From positions 257,001-321,000 of the forward strand of contig NZ_CP017942.1 of the NCBI RefSeq assembly GCF_002764115.1: a DNA stretch of 64,000 bases, given 5' to 3'. Made by a program: the position numbers and the translations under genes. Below, one piece after another: positions 24,685-36,998 of this stretch. The notes below the pieces were generated by a model. That model did not search any database, was not told the DNA's origin, and was given only the letters and a program-made list of their open reading frames with translations. The DNA is from Phyllobacterium zundukense. GTDB lineage: Bacteria; Pseudomonadota; Alphaproteobacteria; Rhizobiales; Rhizobiaceae. Position 1 is the stretch's first letter; each line of letters starts with the position of its first letter.

Positions 24685-25671
24685 TTATTTTTCCTTCCAG
24701 AACGTGCCGGGAGCCAGCGTCCTGGCGGGGCCGACAAGCCGGGAACCTCCGAGTTCAGCAAGAACAGCATAGAGTTTCGCTGCATCTGCTTCCTCTTCTT
24801 CGGCGGTCGCCTTGGGAATGCCCTCCCGGTAGCGGTCACGCAATACCTCCAGTTCGCGGCCTTCGGCCTTGATAACTGGTGCCAGACGTTGCCAGTCCTC
24901 ATCGGAACTTGCGAGAAGTGCCTTCGCGTCACGGCTGGCACTAATGAAGCCAGCGATCGCTTGTGAGTGCGCTTTTGCCCATTTTTCGTGGAAGATATAG
25001 CCAATCGCAGATGCCGTGCCCGAAGCGCCAAGCGCTTTGGCGGCCTCGCTTGTGCTGATCAATCGGTGAAATCCGTTGGCCTCCAATCTTGCGCAGAAAT
25101 TCCAGAAATTCAGAACCGCATCGAGTTCATCCTGCTGCGCCTTTTCGGCAAGCAGTGGCGGTGCGCCGTAGATGATCTCGTTCTCTGCCGCCAGATCGAT
25201 TGACAGCTGTTGTTTGGCGAGGCCCTGCATGAGCAGCCAGCTTTTGTCGAGAGGTCCGCCCGCGACACCGATCTTCTTACCCTTGAGATCGGCAAGATCC
25301 TTCAGTGGCGACCCGTCGCGAACCATCAACGCGCCGACAGAGCTGGAATACGGCACGAAAGTCAGATCTTCACCGGACGAGCGCTGACGTGACACCCAAA
25401 GCCAGTCGCTCACAATGATATCGACGTCACCCGCCATCATCGCAACATTGGTCGCATCCTCACCGGCAAAGAAGCGGACATCGACATTCACGCCATGTTT
25501 CTCGTCGAGCTTGTGGTGTTTGATCGTGTCGAGTTCCCAGTTCACCGTGCCGAACTTGAGAACGCCGACCCGAATTGTTTCAGCAGCAAAGCTCACCGAC
25601 ATGCCAAGGCTGCCAAAAGCCAGCATAAACAAGAACAAGAAGCGAAAGAGGCGTTGATATATTCTTGTCAC
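24685..25671 (-). CDS. ABC transporter substrate-binding protein of quinoprotein-associated operon
   Basis: 328 residues from a GTG with the strong box GGGAGGACATC. Signal peptide (FLFLFMLAFGSLGMSVSFAAE) and a type-II binding fold of the NMT1/SsuA kind: ETIRVGVLKFGTVNWELDTIKHH, MMAGDVDIIVSDWLWV, LKGKKIGVAGGPLDKSWL. The paired Trp-rich stretch VSDWLWVSRQR probably lines the ligand site. Co-transcription with a zinc metallohydrolase and SoxYZ-like carrier suggests the ligand relates to methanol oxidation or sulfur handling, which is inference. Confidence 0.88.
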   Translation of the reverse strand: MTRIYQRLFRFLFLFMLAFGSLGMSVSFAAETIRVGVLKFGTVNWELDTIKHHKLDEKHGVNVDVRFFAGEDATNVAMMAGDVDIIVSDWLWVSRQRSSGEDLTFVPYSSSVGALMVRDGSPLKDLADLKGKKIGVAGGPLDKSWLLMQGLAKQQLSIDLAAENEIIYGAPPLLAEKAQQDELDAVLNFWNFCARLEANGFHRLISTSEAAKALGASGTASAIGYIFHEKWAKAHSQAIAGFISASRDAKALLASSDEDWQRLAPVIKAEGRELEVLRDRYREGIPKATAEEEEADAAKLYAVLAELGGSRLVGPARTLAPGTFWKEK

Positions 25672-25702
25672 GATGTCCTCCCAGACAGATCGTTGTGTCT
25701 TC

Positions 25703-25912
25703 CTATAGTGTCAGTTCCTTCGTCGGATAGGCGCACTTCCACCGGACAACTCGAACTTTGGGATGTCCTTCAGACCACCTGGCGATTTCAGCTGGCGCAA
25801 GGAACATGCAATTGAGCATGCCGCCCTTGTCTTCGAAGTGCAGTCGTTCTTCCCGGCAGCTTGACGGGTTCGACACGAGACAAATCGTTATGACGAGATC
25901 AATCACATCCAA
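25703..25912 (-). CDS. small conserved Cys-containing protein
   Basis: 69 residues if read from TTG 25912, which has GGGAGG 8 bases upstream; the open frame runs on to an ATG at 26032 (109 residues) but that extension has no good ribosome site. The core DLVITICLVSNPSSCREERL ... LNCMFLAPAEIARWSEGHPKVRVVRWKCA shows four Cys and the His-Pro/Trp pattern of a small family common in alphaproteobacteria, of unknown function. It lies 31 bases upstream of the binding-protein gene on the same strand, so it probably begins that operon. Confidence 0.65.
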   Translation of the reverse strand: MDVIDLVITICLVSNPSSCREERLHFEDKGGMLNCMFLAPAEIARWSEGHPKVRVVRWKCAYPTKELTL

Positions 25913-26242
25913 TTTGGCACCCTCCCATCTCCCGACCACGTTCGCCTGTATTACCGCCAACAATTGGAGGGGTATTGACAGGAGCAATCGTCTTTTTGGT
26001 TTCTCAAGGTGCCCGAATGAGAAATATATCACTAAGTTACGGTTCCCTCCTCAAGACGTCAATCGCGACGGAGAGGAAAACGTAATCGTGATGCTGCGGC
26101 GTTATTTCACCGGCCAAGCGATTGACTTATCAGGAGCCAACGGTAACTTCTGGAAGCGTTCTAAAAAATTGGCGGCGCCAATGCATGGAAAATTGGCGCC
26201 GGTCTTCGTCCAGGGCACCCTTGGCGAAAATGAGGAGATGCC
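25913..26242. other. 330-base gap upstream of the cytochrome c gene
   Basis: A long open frame crosses part of it on the plus strand but its translation is not protein-like. The only notable structure is the palindrome near 26168-26198. It should contain the divergent promoters for the minus-strand small-Cys-protein/ABC operon and the cytochrome gene. Confidence 0.4.
26168..26198. promoter_or_regulatory. palindrome plus extra half-site upstream of cytochrome c
   Basis: ATTGGCG-G-CGCCAAT is a perfect 15-base palindrome (26168-26182); a third copy of ATTGGCG lies 24 bases on (26192-26198). The cluster ends 44 bases before the cytochrome start, an operator-like position. Confidence 0.5.
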
Positions 26243-26629
26243 ATGCGTTATTCTACCATTCTGATTAGTATGTTAGCAGCGATTCTGTCTGTAGCTGGAG
26301 CCCGCGCCCAAGATGCCGGTGATGCCAAGGCAGGAGAAGTCGTGTTCAAAAAATGTTCTGTATGTCACGTGGCTGACACCGACAAAAACAAGGTCGGACC
26401 TTCATTGTTTAAACTGATGGGAAGAACAGCAGGCACCCATCCAGGCTTTGCCTATTCACCCGCGATGAAAGAGGCAGGCGCTGCTGGTCTTGTCTGGGAT
26501 ACGGCCAGCCTGCGCGATTATCTGCACGATCCAAAGGCAAAGGTGAAAGGCACGAAGATGGCTTTCGCCGGCTTGAAGGACGATAAGGATATCACCAACC
26601 TTGAAGCTTATCTGAACCAATTCAAATAG
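26243..26629 (+). CDS. soluble periplasmic cytochrome c (class I, c2/c550-like)
   Basis: 128 residues: signal peptide (ILISMLAAILSVAGARAQ), heme site KKCSVCHVAD near residue 38, KVGPSLFKLMGRTAG, and axial Met in GTKMAFAGLKD near the C-terminus, the classic pattern of cytochrome c2. It probably carries electrons from XoxG or a bc1 complex to the terminal oxidase encoded 15 kb away. Strong Shine-Dalgarno (GAGGAG). A hairpin follows the stop. Confidence 0.93.
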   Translation: MRYSTILISMLAAILSVAGARAQDAGDAKAGEVVFKKCSVCHVADTDKNKVGPSLFKLMGRTAGTHPGFAYSPAMKEAGAAGLVWDTASLRDYLHDPKAKVKGTKMAFAGLKDDKDITNLEAYLNQFK

Positions 26630-26637
26630 CCGAAATC

Positions 26638-26661
26638 GCCGCCGGCTGATTTGCCGGCGGC
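26638..26661. terminator. GC hairpin between convergent cytochrome c and redoxin genes
   Basis: Perfect 9-base arms GCCGCCGGC / GCCGGCGGC with loop TGATTT, 9 bases after the cytochrome stop and 14 bases before the end of the minus-strand cbb operon. Works in both directions; no T tract. Confidence 0.65.
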
Positions 26662-26674
26662 ACCGCGCCTCACG

Positions 26675-27232
26675 TCAGGCAATCTCACGCCACTTGATCG
26701 AACAGCCGATTGACGCGATCTGCTCGCGCGGTCCCTGCCCCGAATTGGCAATCTGCTTCATGGCTTCGAAAAGATCGCGGTGCAGATCGGATGCGTCCTC
26801 TTCTTTGCGCGACGCATCCAGCCGACCCCGATATTGCAGTTCGCTGGCGCCATTGAAGCCGAAGAAATCCGGCGTGCAGGCTGCACCGTAGGATCGAGCG
26901 ATTTTCTGGTCAGCATCGTGCAGATAGTGAAAGGGGAAAGCATTTTCCGCTGCGAAAAGCTTCATGTTCTCGTAGGAATCTGCGGGATAGGCAGTGGCAT
27001 CATTCGAATTGATAGCGACGAACCCCACGCCAAATTCCCTGAGGTCGCGAGCGTCACGCACGATGCGTTTGATGACGGCCTTTACATAGGGACAGTGATT
27101 GCAGATGAAGGCAACCACGAGGCCCCGGCGTCCGGCTTGCGCCAGAATTGAATGGTTCTGGCCGTCGGTTCCGATCAGGCTGGCATCCACAGCTTTCCAG
27201 CCGAAATTGCATACTGGTGGTGTCGCCGCCAT
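26675..27232 (-). CDS. thioredoxin-fold redoxin (AhpC/TSA-like), last gene of the cbb operon
   Basis: 185 residues with a thioredoxin fold: VVAFICNHCPYVKAVIKRIV holds a CNHC pair in the active-site position, followed by VGFVAINSNDATAYPADS and CTPDFFGFN. This resembles the cytoplasmic 'thioredoxin family protein' group related to peroxiredoxins and resembling the resA-like fold without a signal peptide. It starts 20 bases after the stop of the ribulose-phosphate epimerase gene with a clear GGAGGGAAG box, so it is read with the Calvin-cycle genes. A redox role for Calvin enzymes is a guess. Confidence 0.85.
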   Translation of the reverse strand: MAATPPVCNFGWKAVDASLIGTDGQNHSILAQAGRRGLVVAFICNHCPYVKAVIKRIVRDARDLREFGVGFVAINSNDATAYPADSYENMKLFAAENAFPFHYLHDADQKIARSYGAACTPDFFGFNGASELQYRGRLDASRKEEDASDLHRDLFEAMKQIANSGQGPREQIASIGCSIKWREIA

Positions 27233-27252
27233 ATTTCTTCCCTCCGGTTTGG

Positions 27253-27942
27253 TCAGGCCGCCTTCTGGTGCCTTGCATGATCGGCAGCATGACGGATTGC
27301 GGCGATATTGTCAGCATAGGCTGTCTTGCCATTCCCCTTGAAGATGGCAGAACCGGCGACCAGCACATCGGCTCCGGCGCCAGCAACCAATGACGCAGTA
27401 TCCGGCGTCACGCCGCCATCGATCTCGATATGGATCGGGCGGTTGCCGATCATCGCCTTCACGCGCCGGACCTTCTCGACGACCGACGGGATGAATGCCT
27501 GCCCTCCAAATCCGGGATTGACTGTCATGAGCAGAACGAGATCCAGCCGGTCCAACACATATTCGATGACGTTTTCCGGCGTTGACGGGTTGAGCGACAC
27601 GCCCGCTTTCTTGCCAAGATTGCGAATGGCCTGCAGCGAGCGGTCGAGATGCGGTCCCGCCTCGGCATGAACCGTGATGATATCGCATCCCGCGTCGGCG
27701 AAGGCTCCGAGATAGGCATCCGTTGGGGCGATCATCAGATGGCAATCGAATATCGCGGATGTACGGTTGCGAATGGACTTTATGATCTGCGGCCCAAAGG
27801 TAATATTCGGGACAAAATGTCCGTCCATCACGTCGAGATGCACCCAGTCGGCTCCGGCAGCCATGACGTCTTCGACTTCCTGGCCCAGGCGGGAAAAATC
27901 CGCGGAAAGAACCGACGGCGCAATAAGCACGTTTCTATTCAT
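27253..27942 (-). CDS. cbbE: ribulose-phosphate 3-epimerase
   Basis: 229 residues, standard length. Conserved segments: [56 protein letters not shown] and [12 protein letters not shown]. The metal/catalytic Asp (LDVMDG, EIDGGV) and His residues are present. Interconverts ribulose-5-P and xylulose-5-P in the Calvin cycle. Its start overlaps the cbbX stop by 4 bases. Confidence 0.95.
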   Translation of the reverse strand: MNRNVLIAPSVLSADFSRLGQEVEDVMAAGADWVHLDVMDGHFVPNITFGPQIIKSIRNRTSAIFDCHLMIAPTDAYLGAFADAGCDIITVHAEAGPHLDRSLQAIRNLGKKAGVSLNPSTPENVIEYVLDRLDLVLLMTVNPGFGGQAFIPSVVEKVRRVKAMIGNRPIHIEIDGGVTPDTASLVAGAGADVLVAGSAIFKGNGKTAYADNIAAIRHAADHARHQKAA

Positions 27943-28877
27943 GGCGTTTGCTCCTCCCTTGGTGATGCGGAAAACACGCGGCTGACCCTGATATCGTCAG
28001 CAGTGATGGTGGATAGCGCCGCTGCATCAGTTGGCCCGTTGGATGCTTCGAACAGCCGGTTGGCATGACGCAATCTCGCCCGGTCGAGCGCGTTGCGAAT
28101 AGAGCGCGCGTTGGCGAAGTGAGGCTGCAGACGACGGCGTTCGATGTAGTCCGCCATGATGGTGCGGCCTTCCGCATCGAACGTATAGTTCTGCTTCGAT
28201 AACATTGTTTCTGCGATGCTGAGCAACTCGTCGGAACTATAATCCGGAAAATCGATGTGATGGGCGATACGCGAGCGGAAACCTGGATTGCTTTCGAAAA
28301 ACTTGTCCATGCGATCGGCGTAGCCCGCCAGGATAACGACGAGATCGTCGCGCTGGTTCTCCATCACCTGAAGCAGTATCTCGATCGCCTCCTGCCCATA
28401 ATCCCGCTCGTTTTCCTGCCGGTGCAGATAATAGGCTTCATCGATGAACAATACGCCGCCCATGGCCTTCTTGAGGATCTCCTTGGTCTTCGGCGCCGTA
28501 TGGCCGATATATTGCCCTACAAGATCATCGCGCGTGACAGAGACGAGATGTCCCTTGCGGATATAGCCGAGGCGATGCAAGAGATCCGCCATTCGCAGCG
28601 CCACGGTGGTCTTGCCGGTACCGGGGTTGCCGCTGAAGCTCATGTGCAGCGTGGGCGTTTCGTGTGCGAGACCCATGCGGCGGCGCGCCCGCTCAACGAG
28701 AAGCAAGGCGGCCGTTTCCTTGATGCGCTGCTTGACCGGCTTCAGGCCGATCAGGTCGCGGTCGAGCTCGTCGAGGACTTCTTTTACGCCCGACTCAACA
28801 TATTCGGCGCGCAGGTCGATGGCAGCGGGAATCTCCGCGCTGCCCTCCACAAGCTGTGTGATGCTGGCGTCAGCCAT
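27939..28877 (-). CDS. cbbX: red-type RuBisCO activase CbbX
   Basis: 312 residues from ATG 28877, overlapping the cbbS stop by 8 bases. AAA+ motifs: Walker [10 protein letters not shown], pore-loop region [21 protein letters not shown], Walker [12 protein letters not shown], and [17 protein letters not shown]. CbbX uses ATP and RuBP to remodel inhibited red-type RuBisCO by pulling on the CbbL C-terminus, which agrees with the form IC/ID large subunit encoded here. Confidence 0.96.
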   Translation of the reverse strand: MADASITQLVEGSAEIPAAIDLRAEYVESGVKEVLDELDRDLIGLKPVKQRIKETAALLLVERARRRMGLAHETPTLHMSFSGNPGTGKTTVALRMADLLHRLGYIRKGHLVSVTRDDLVGQYIGHTAPKTKEILKKAMGGVLFIDEAYYLHRQENERDYGQEAIEILLQVMENQRDDLVVILAGYADRMDKFFESNPGFRSRIAHHIDFPDYSSDELLSIAETMLSKQNYTFDAEGRTIMADYIERRRLQPHFANARSIRNALDRARLRHANRLFEASNGPTDAAALSTITADDIRVSRVFSASPREEQTP

Positions 28878-29289
28878 AGCGCTGCCCCGCTGGCTTGTCT
28901 GTGGAGTAGGCCCTCGTCGTATAGCGCACAACGCGGCCTTCACCTTCCTGGCGCGCCAGATGGAACCCGGGTTCTTCCGCAGGGCGGTTGACGAGGAACG
29001 AGAGTTTTACCGACTCCCAGCCATGGCTGTTGTCGAAGGCGACGAAGCGGATATAGCTATCGCCATAGACCTTGCGGCATTCCTTCAATTCCATGATCAG
29101 GGCCGCGGCATCCGGATTGTCGAACATGGGGTGACCCCACATGTCCCAATAGGTGTTGCGGGGATGAGGATCATCGGTGAATTCAAGGCTCACCGCCCAG
29201 CCATTATCGATGCAATATTGTGCCTGCTTGGCGATTTGCTCATCGGTCAGATCAGGCAGGAACGAGAATGCTCCCTGGGTAATACGCAT
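28870..29289 (-). CDS. cbbS: RuBisCO small subunit (red type)
   Basis: 139 residues, with the C-terminal extension ([21 protein letters not shown] and beyond) that forms the extra beta-hairpin of red-type small subunits. N-terminus [19 protein letters not shown] and [10 protein letters not shown] are characteristic. Start at ATG 29289 with AGAAGAGA upstream, 10 bases after cbbL; the open frame before it is cbbL sequence in another frame. Confidence 0.97.
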   Translation of the reverse strand: MRITQGAFSFLPDLTDEQIAKQAQYCIDNGWAVSLEFTDDPHPRNTYWDMWGHPMFDNPDAAALIMELKECRKVYGDSYIRFVAFDNSHGWESVKLSFLVNRPAEEPGFHLARQEGEGRVVRYTTRAYSTDKPAGQRYG

Positions 29290-29299
29290 GTCTCTTCTC

Positions 29300-31869
<2,570 letters not shown>

Positions 31870-31874
31870 GATCA

Positions 31875-33896
31875 TTATTCCTTGTCGTTGATAAGCTTGC
31901 GTGCCGTCGCGGCGACATTTTCGGGCGTGATGCCAAAATGGCGATAGAGATCCGGCGCGGGGGCGCTGGCACCGAAGCCCTGCATTCCGATGAACGCGCC
32001 CTTCTCGCCAATCCAACGGTCCCAGCCCAATCGAGCGGCTGCCTCAATCCCGATGCGGGGCGCCGCAGCCAGAACCGACCGACGATAGGCTGGTGTTTGC
32101 GCTTCGAAGAGCTCCCATGACGGCATCGAGACGACCGCGGCTGCGATCTTGTGCTGCACGCGAAGAATATCCGCAGCGGCGCAGGCGATCTCGACTTCAG
32201 ATCCGGTTGCCAGAAGCGTGACCGCACGCGGCTCCGCGGTTTCGCGCAAGACATAGGCACCGCGGCTTGACCGGTTGTCATCACCATGGGCGTGGCGCAG
32301 CATCGGCAGGTTCTGGCGTGACAATACGATAACGCTCGGCCGATCCCGGTACCTCAGGGCCAACTCCCAGCATTCCGCAGTCTCGATAATATCAGCTGGC
32401 CGGAACACATTGATACCTGGGGTCGCACGCAGCATTGCCAGATGTTCGATCGGCTGATGCGTCGGGCCATCCTCGCCAAGGCCGATCGAGTCATGCGTCA
32501 TGACGTAGATCACCTGCTGGCCCATCAGAGCCGAAAGCCGTATGGCTCCCCGCGCGTAGTCGGCAAAAGTCAGGAATGTTCCGCCGTAGGGGACGAAGCC
32601 TCCGTGCAGTGCGATGCCGTTCATCGCTGCTGCCATGGCGTGTTCGCGAATGCCGTAGTGGATATAGCGACCGGAAAAATCCGCCGGTGAGACCTCCCGC
32701 ATCCCGGGGGTAATCGTTAGATTGGAATGGGTCAGGTCAGCCGAACCGCCAATCGTCAGTTCGGTGGCCTTATTGATGACGCCAAGCACCATTTCCGATG
32801 CCTTGCGGGTGGCAACCTTGGTCGCCTTCTCGACGTGGTCACGGCGAAATGCCGTCAGTTCTTCGAACAGTGTCGCAGGCAACTGCTTCTGAATCGTTTG
32901 CTTGAACTCGTCACCGCGCGATGAGGCGGACACACCAACACACCATTCGCGTCGTTCGTCAGCCCCTCTGCGCGCGACATTGCGCCAGGTCTCTACGATG
33001 GCTTCCGGAACCTCGAATGGCCGATGCGGCCAGTCGATAGCAAGGCGCGCCGCCGCTATTTCCGCATCGCCCAGCGGTGCGCCATGGGTCCTTTCGGTTC
33101 CCTGCAGATTGGGTGCACCCTTGCCGATGATCGTCCGGCAGGAAATCAGCGAAGGCCGGTCCGATGCCTTTGCCCGGGTGATGGAATCGGCGATTGCTTC
33201 GAAATCATGACCGTCAATTTCCTGCACGTCGAAGCCGGCAGCCTTGAAGCGCGCGAGTTGATCCATGGAAGTCGAGAGCGATGTCGGCCCGTCAATCGAA
33301 ATGGAATTATTGTCCCAGAAGACGATGAGCCGAGAAAGTTTCAGATGGCCGGCCAGATCGATTGCTTCATGGCTTATGCCTTCCTGCAAGCAGCCATCGC
33401 CGGCGATCACATAGGTATGGTGGTCGACAATGTCCTCGCCGAAACGTTCACATAGCAGCCGTTCGGCCAGCGCCATGCCAACGGCCGTTGCAATCCCCTG
33501 GCCAAGCGGGCCGGTGGTCGTCTCGATTCCCTGTGCATGGCCATATTCGGGGTGGCCAGCCGTCTTGGCGCCGAGCTGACGGAAACGCTGCAACTCTTCT
33601 ATGGGCATATCGGGGTAGCCGATCAGATAATGAAGCGCGTATTGCAGCATCGAGCCGTGACCGGCAGACAGCACAAAACGGTCGCGATCTGGCCACTGGG
33701 GATGCAGGGGGTCGAGCTTGATGAACCGGTTAAAGAGGACCGTTGCAACATCAGCCATGCCCATCGGCATCCCGGGATGACCGGAATTTGCCTTTTGAAC
33801 GCTATCCATCGCGAGCGCACGAATGGCGTTAGCCATATCGCGTTCGGATACGGTTTCGATGTCTGGGTTCTCTTGAAGGAAAGCTTGTGTGTTCAT
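31875..33896 (-). CDS. cbbT: transketolase
   Basis: 673 residues, full length. Thiamine-diphosphate motif [22 protein letters not shown] (read in parts) with [35 protein letters not shown] and [19 protein letters not shown]. Strong GAGGAG box at the start. Lies between prk and aldolase in the Calvin operon and would regenerate pentose phosphates. Confidence 0.97.
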   Translation of the reverse strand: MNTQAFLQENPDIETVSERDMANAIRALAMDSVQKANSGHPGMPMGMADVATVLFNRFIKLDPLHPQWPDRDRFVLSAGHGSMLQYALHYLIGYPDMPIEELQRFRQLGAKTAGHPEYGHAQGIETTTGPLGQGIATAVGMALAERLLCERFGEDIVDHHTYVIAGDGCLQEGISHEAIDLAGHLKLSRLIVFWDNNSISIDGPTSLSTSMDQLARFKAAGFDVQEIDGHDFEAIADSITRAKASDRPSLISCRTIIGKGAPNLQGTERTHGAPLGDAEIAAARLAIDWPHRPFEVPEAIVETWRNVARRGADERREWCVGVSASSRGDEFKQTIQKQLPATLFEELTAFRRDHVEKATKVATRKASEMVLGVINKATELTIGGSADLTHSNLTITPGMREVSPADFSGRYIHYGIREHAMAAAMNGIALHGGFVPYGGTFLTFADYARGAIRLSALMGQQVIYVMTHDSIGLGEDGPTHQPIEHLAMLRATPGINVFRPADIIETAECWELALRYRDRPSVIVLSRQNLPMLRHAHGDDNRSSRGAYVLRETAEPRAVTLLATGSEVEIACAAADILRVQHKIAAAVVSMPSWELFEAQTPAYRRSVLAAAPRIGIEAAARLGWDRWIGEKGAFIGMQGFGASAPAPDLYRHFGITPENVAATARKLINDKE

Positions 33897-33906
33897 CGTC
33901 TTCTCC

Positions 33907-34779
33907 TCACGAGGCTCGGTTTTTGCGTTCGATCAACTGCATGATCAGCGGCGTCAGGATGAGTTGCATGGCGAGATCCAGCTTGTTGCCCGGGACGACA
34001 ATCGAGTTGGCCCGCGACATGAAGGAATCGTGGATCATCGACAGCAGATAGGGGAAATCGATCCCGCGCGGCCGGGCAAAACGGATGACCAGCATTGACT
34101 CGTCCGGTGTCGGTATCCAGCGGGCAATGAACGGATTCGACGTATCGACAATGGGCACGCGCTGGAAATTGATATCCGTAAGCGTGAACTGCGGCGTGAT
34201 ATAGCGAACATAATCCGGCATGCGGCGCAGGATGACATCCATCACAGCTTCTGTGGAATAACCGCGCGTCGAGCGATCACGATGGATCTTCTGGATCCAT
34301 TCAAGATTGATGACCGGCACGACGCCGATCTTCAGGTCCGCGTGGCGAGCAAGATTGACACCTTCAGAGACCGCGCAGCCGTGGAGCCCTTCATAGAACA
34401 GCAAACTGCTCGGCGGAAAATCGCGCCATTCCGTAAAGGTGCCTGCGGGCGTGTTATAGCGCTCGGCCTCCTCATCATCGTGAATGTAGGTTCGCGTCTG
34501 GCCCGTCCCTCTGCGGCCATATTCCTCGAAGACCTCGTCGAGCTTTTGCAGCTCGTTGGCGTCGACATGAAAATGCGTGAAGTTGGGGTTGCCCTTCTTT
34601 TCCTCCTCCGCGACCTTCGCCTTCATCGCATTGCGGTCATACTTATGAAACGCATCGCCCTCGATGTATGCGGCTTCGATCTGCTCGCGACGGAAAATAA
34701 GTTCAAAGATGCGCTTGACCGAGGTGGTTCCGGCACCGGATGAGCCTGTAATGGAAATGATGGGATGTTTTGCTGACAT
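33907..34779 (-). CDS. cbbP: phosphoribulokinase
   Basis: 290 residues of the proteobacterial type. P-loop [11 protein letters not shown] (a Thr-rich form usual in this class), [10 protein letters not shown], and [20 protein letters not shown]. Phosphorylates ribulose-5-P to ribulose-1,5-bisphosphate, the RuBisCO substrate. Ten bases separate it from the downstream transketolase gene. Confidence 0.97.
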   Translation of the reverse strand: MSAKHPIISITGSSGAGTTSVKRIFELIFRREQIEAAYIEGDAFHKYDRNAMKAKVAEEEKKGNPNFTHFHVDANELQKLDEVFEEYGRRGTGQTRTYIHDDEEAERYNTPAGTFTEWRDFPPSSLLFYEGLHGCAVSEGVNLARHADLKIGVVPVINLEWIQKIHRDRSTRGYSTEAVMDVILRRMPDYVRYITPQFTLTDINFQRVPIVDTSNPFIARWIPTPDESMLVIRFARPRGIDFPYLLSMIHDSFMSRANSIVVPGNKLDLAMQLILTPLIMQLIERKNRAS

Positions 34780-34794
34780 GATATCCTCCTCCCA

Positions 34795-35844
34795 TCACGC
34801 CCTGAACAGGCCGCGGTTGCTAAAGAGCGGTGCGCGCTCGCCAATATTGCTGGGTTCGGTGTGGTACCTCCCGATCCGCGCAACTTCCCTGGCGGATCCG
34901 AATATGAGCGGAACGCGCTGATGCATGCTCTTGGGTGTCAGATCGAGGATACGGTTGACCGTATCAGTCGCCCCACCGCCTGCCTGCTCGATGAGAAAGG
35001 CGATTGGATTGGCCTCATAAATCAGGCGAATCCGGCCTTCGCCGTAACCCTTTCGCTTGTCGCCGGGATAGAGGAACACGCCACTGCGCACGAGAACACG
35101 ATAGGCTTCGGCAACGAGAGAAGCGATCCAGCGCATGTTGAAGTCACGTTCGCGCGGACCTTCGGTTCCCTTCAGGCAATCATCAACGTAGAGACGTACC
35201 GCTTCGTCCCAATGCCGGTAGTTGGCGGCGTTGATGGCGAATTCATGCGCCCGGTCGGTGATGACGATGCTCTCATAAGCCTGCACGAAAGTACCGAGCC
35301 GTGTAGAGAAAACGAACACATGCGTGCCGCTGCCGAGGGTAAGAACCAAGGCCAACTGTGGCCCGTAGATAAAAAAGCCGGCAGCGAGCTGGCGCTCCCC
35401 TTTTTGAAAGAACGTAGCGCCAGGCTCGCTGTCCGGTTGGCCAACCACCGGGAGGATGGAGAAGATTGTCCCTATGGAGACATTGGTATCGATGTTCGAA
35501 GATCCATCCAACGGATCGATCGCCAGCGCGAGCGGTGCACGGGGATCGAGCAACGCCGGATGCTCCAGCTCCTCGGAACCATATAGCGCGACCGGCGCCT
35601 GCCGCATGGCTTCCAGAAACATGTCGTCAGCCAGGACGTCGAGGTCCTTCTGGGCATCACCATCCGGATTCTTGCTGCCATGACTGTTGGCAAATGCCTT
35701 TCCGAGCGCACCCTGGTTGATGATATTGCGGACCTTGAAAGCCGTCAGCGAGAGCTGACGGACGACAGATGACACAGCAACGTGGAGCGGATCACCGCTT
35801 CCGGCATAAGATCCAAGGAAGGCATCCAGTGTGGCCGTTGTCAT
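34795..35844 (-). CDS. cbbF: class I fructose-1,6-bisphosphatase
   Basis: 349 residues from ATG 35844 (GGAGGAAGACC upstream). Metal-site motifs GSEELEHPALLDP, LAIDPLDGSSNIDTNVSIGTIFS and the substrate-binding RYVLV-type region followed by GVFLYPGDKRKGYGEGRIRLIYEANPIAFLIEQAGG (read in parts). First gene of the cbb operon, immediately under the divergent cbbR regulator. Confidence 0.97.
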   Translation of the reverse strand: MTTATLDAFLGSYAGSGDPLHVAVSSVVRQLSLTAFKVRNIINQGALGKAFANSHGSKNPDGDAQKDLDVLADDMFLEAMRQAPVALYGSEELEHPALLDPRAPLALAIDPLDGSSNIDTNVSIGTIFSILPVVGQPDSEPGATFFQKGERQLAAGFFIYGPQLALVLTLGSGTHVFVFSTRLGTFVQAYESIVITDRAHEFAINAANYRHWDEAVRLYVDDCLKGTEGPRERDFNMRWIASLVAEAYRVLVRSGVFLYPGDKRKGYGEGRIRLIYEANPIAFLIEQAGGGATDTVNRILDLTPKSMHQRVPLIFGSAREVARIGRYHTEPSNIGERAPLFSNRGLFRA

Positions 35845-35966
35845 GGTCTTCCTCCCGTGTCCGATCGTCTTCAAGCGTCGAACTTCGGGAGTATGGAAAC
35901 AGTTACATCGTGATAAGTAAAATTTAATATATTTACTGATGTGATAAATTATTTTAAGTTACAATC
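35845..35966. promoter_or_regulatory. cbbF-cbbR divergent control region with CbbR-like sites
   Basis: AT-rich, 122 bases. TTA-N8-TAA at 35903-35916 fits the LysR/CbbR half-site pattern TNA-N7/8-TNA. AGTAAA and TTTACT form an inverted repeat (35916-35937). GTGATAA occurs twice, at 35910 and 35941, 31 bases apart (three helical turns). These suggest a regulatory and an activation site for CbbR over the cbbF promoter. Confidence 0.65.
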
Positions 35967-36914
35967 ATGCGCAACCTGACACTCAAACAACTCCGTGCCG
36001 TCCAGGCGATCATGAAACATGGCACCATCGCCGCAGCGGCCAATGCGCTGGGTTTGACGCCTCCGGCGGTAACGATCCAGCTCAAGCTTATTGAAGAAGA
36101 TGCGAGCATCATATTGTTCGACCGTACGAACGAGGGTTTGCGCCCGACCGTCGCCGGTCTGGCTTTTCTCGATGCGGCCCAAATGATCGAAGAACGCCTG
36201 CGCCAGCTGGACGATGAAATCGATGCAATCAAAGGGTTGCGCGTCGGTAGCCTAACTCTGGGCGTCGTCTCGACAGCCAAGTACTTTGCACCACGCCTGA
36301 TGGCGACATTTCGCAACGAACATCCGGACATTGCCATCAAGCTCGCGATCGGAAACAGGGCGGAGACCATCGCCAGCCTGAAGAATCATGAGGTCGACAT
36401 CGCGCTTATGGGTCGCCCTCCGAAGGACATTCCGCTTCGCCCATCGGTTTTCGGAGACCATCCACTTGTCATGATTGCCGCGCCGGACCACCCCCTTGCG
36501 AAATGCCGGGATATCACCAAGGAGCGCATAGCGCAGGAACACTTCCTTGTCCGCGAACCTGGATCTGGAACGCGCATATCGCTGGAGATCTTTCTAAGCG
36601 AATTGCCCGGACGGCTTGATGATCTCGGTACAGAGATGTCGTCAAATGAGACGATCAAGCAGGCGGTCATGGCGGGGCTTGGCGTCGCCTTCATTTCAGC
36701 CCACACGATTGCCCTGGAACTTGAAGTCGGCAAGTTGGTGATGCTTGATGTGATCGGTATGCCTATCCGCAGGCAATGGTTCTCCGTGGTGCGCACGGAC
36801 CGCACCTTGTCGCCGGCCATGCGAGCATTCCAGGATTTTCTCAGCCGCAAGGGCGCACAGTGCCTACCCTTTTTCGAAAAGCTCTACCCGGATACAGGTG
36901 CCACACATCAATGA
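35967..36914 (+). CDS. cbbR: LysR-type Calvin-cycle regulator CbbR
   Basis: 315 residues. The winged HTH covers about residues 1-60 (LTLKQLRAVQAIMKHGTIAAAANALGLTPPAVTIQLKLIEED), and the effector domain begins near LRVGSLTLGVVSTAKYFAPRL. Divergently placed against cbbF, the usual arrangement, so it should activate the operon in response to metabolites such as RuBP or NADPH. Confidence 0.94.
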   Translation: MRNLTLKQLRAVQAIMKHGTIAAAANALGLTPPAVTIQLKLIEEDASIILFDRTNEGLRPTVAGLAFLDAAQMIEERLRQLDDEIDAIKGLRVGSLTLGVVSTAKYFAPRLMATFRNEHPDIAIKLAIGNRAETIASLKNHEVDIALMGRPPKDIPLRPSVFGDHPLVMIAAPDHPLAKCRDITKERIAQEHFLVREPGSGTRISLEIFLSELPGRLDDLGTEMSSNETIKQAVMAGLGVAFISAHTIALELEVGKLVMLDVIGMPIRRQWFSVVRTDRTLSPAMRAFQDFLSRKGAQCLPFFEKLYPDTGATHQ

Positions 36915-36998
36915 CGGGTCATATTTTGCCATCCGGCTTGACAGGCCATGGCCGGACAATACCTTGCAATCATAAGTTGCTGCGCGAAAGATGCCAAC

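Noticed and set aside
25758..26264. 168-codon plus-strand frame ahead of the cytochrome c gene
   Set aside because: Composition not protein-like; it covers the operator-like palindrome and the small Cys-protein gene lies opposite.
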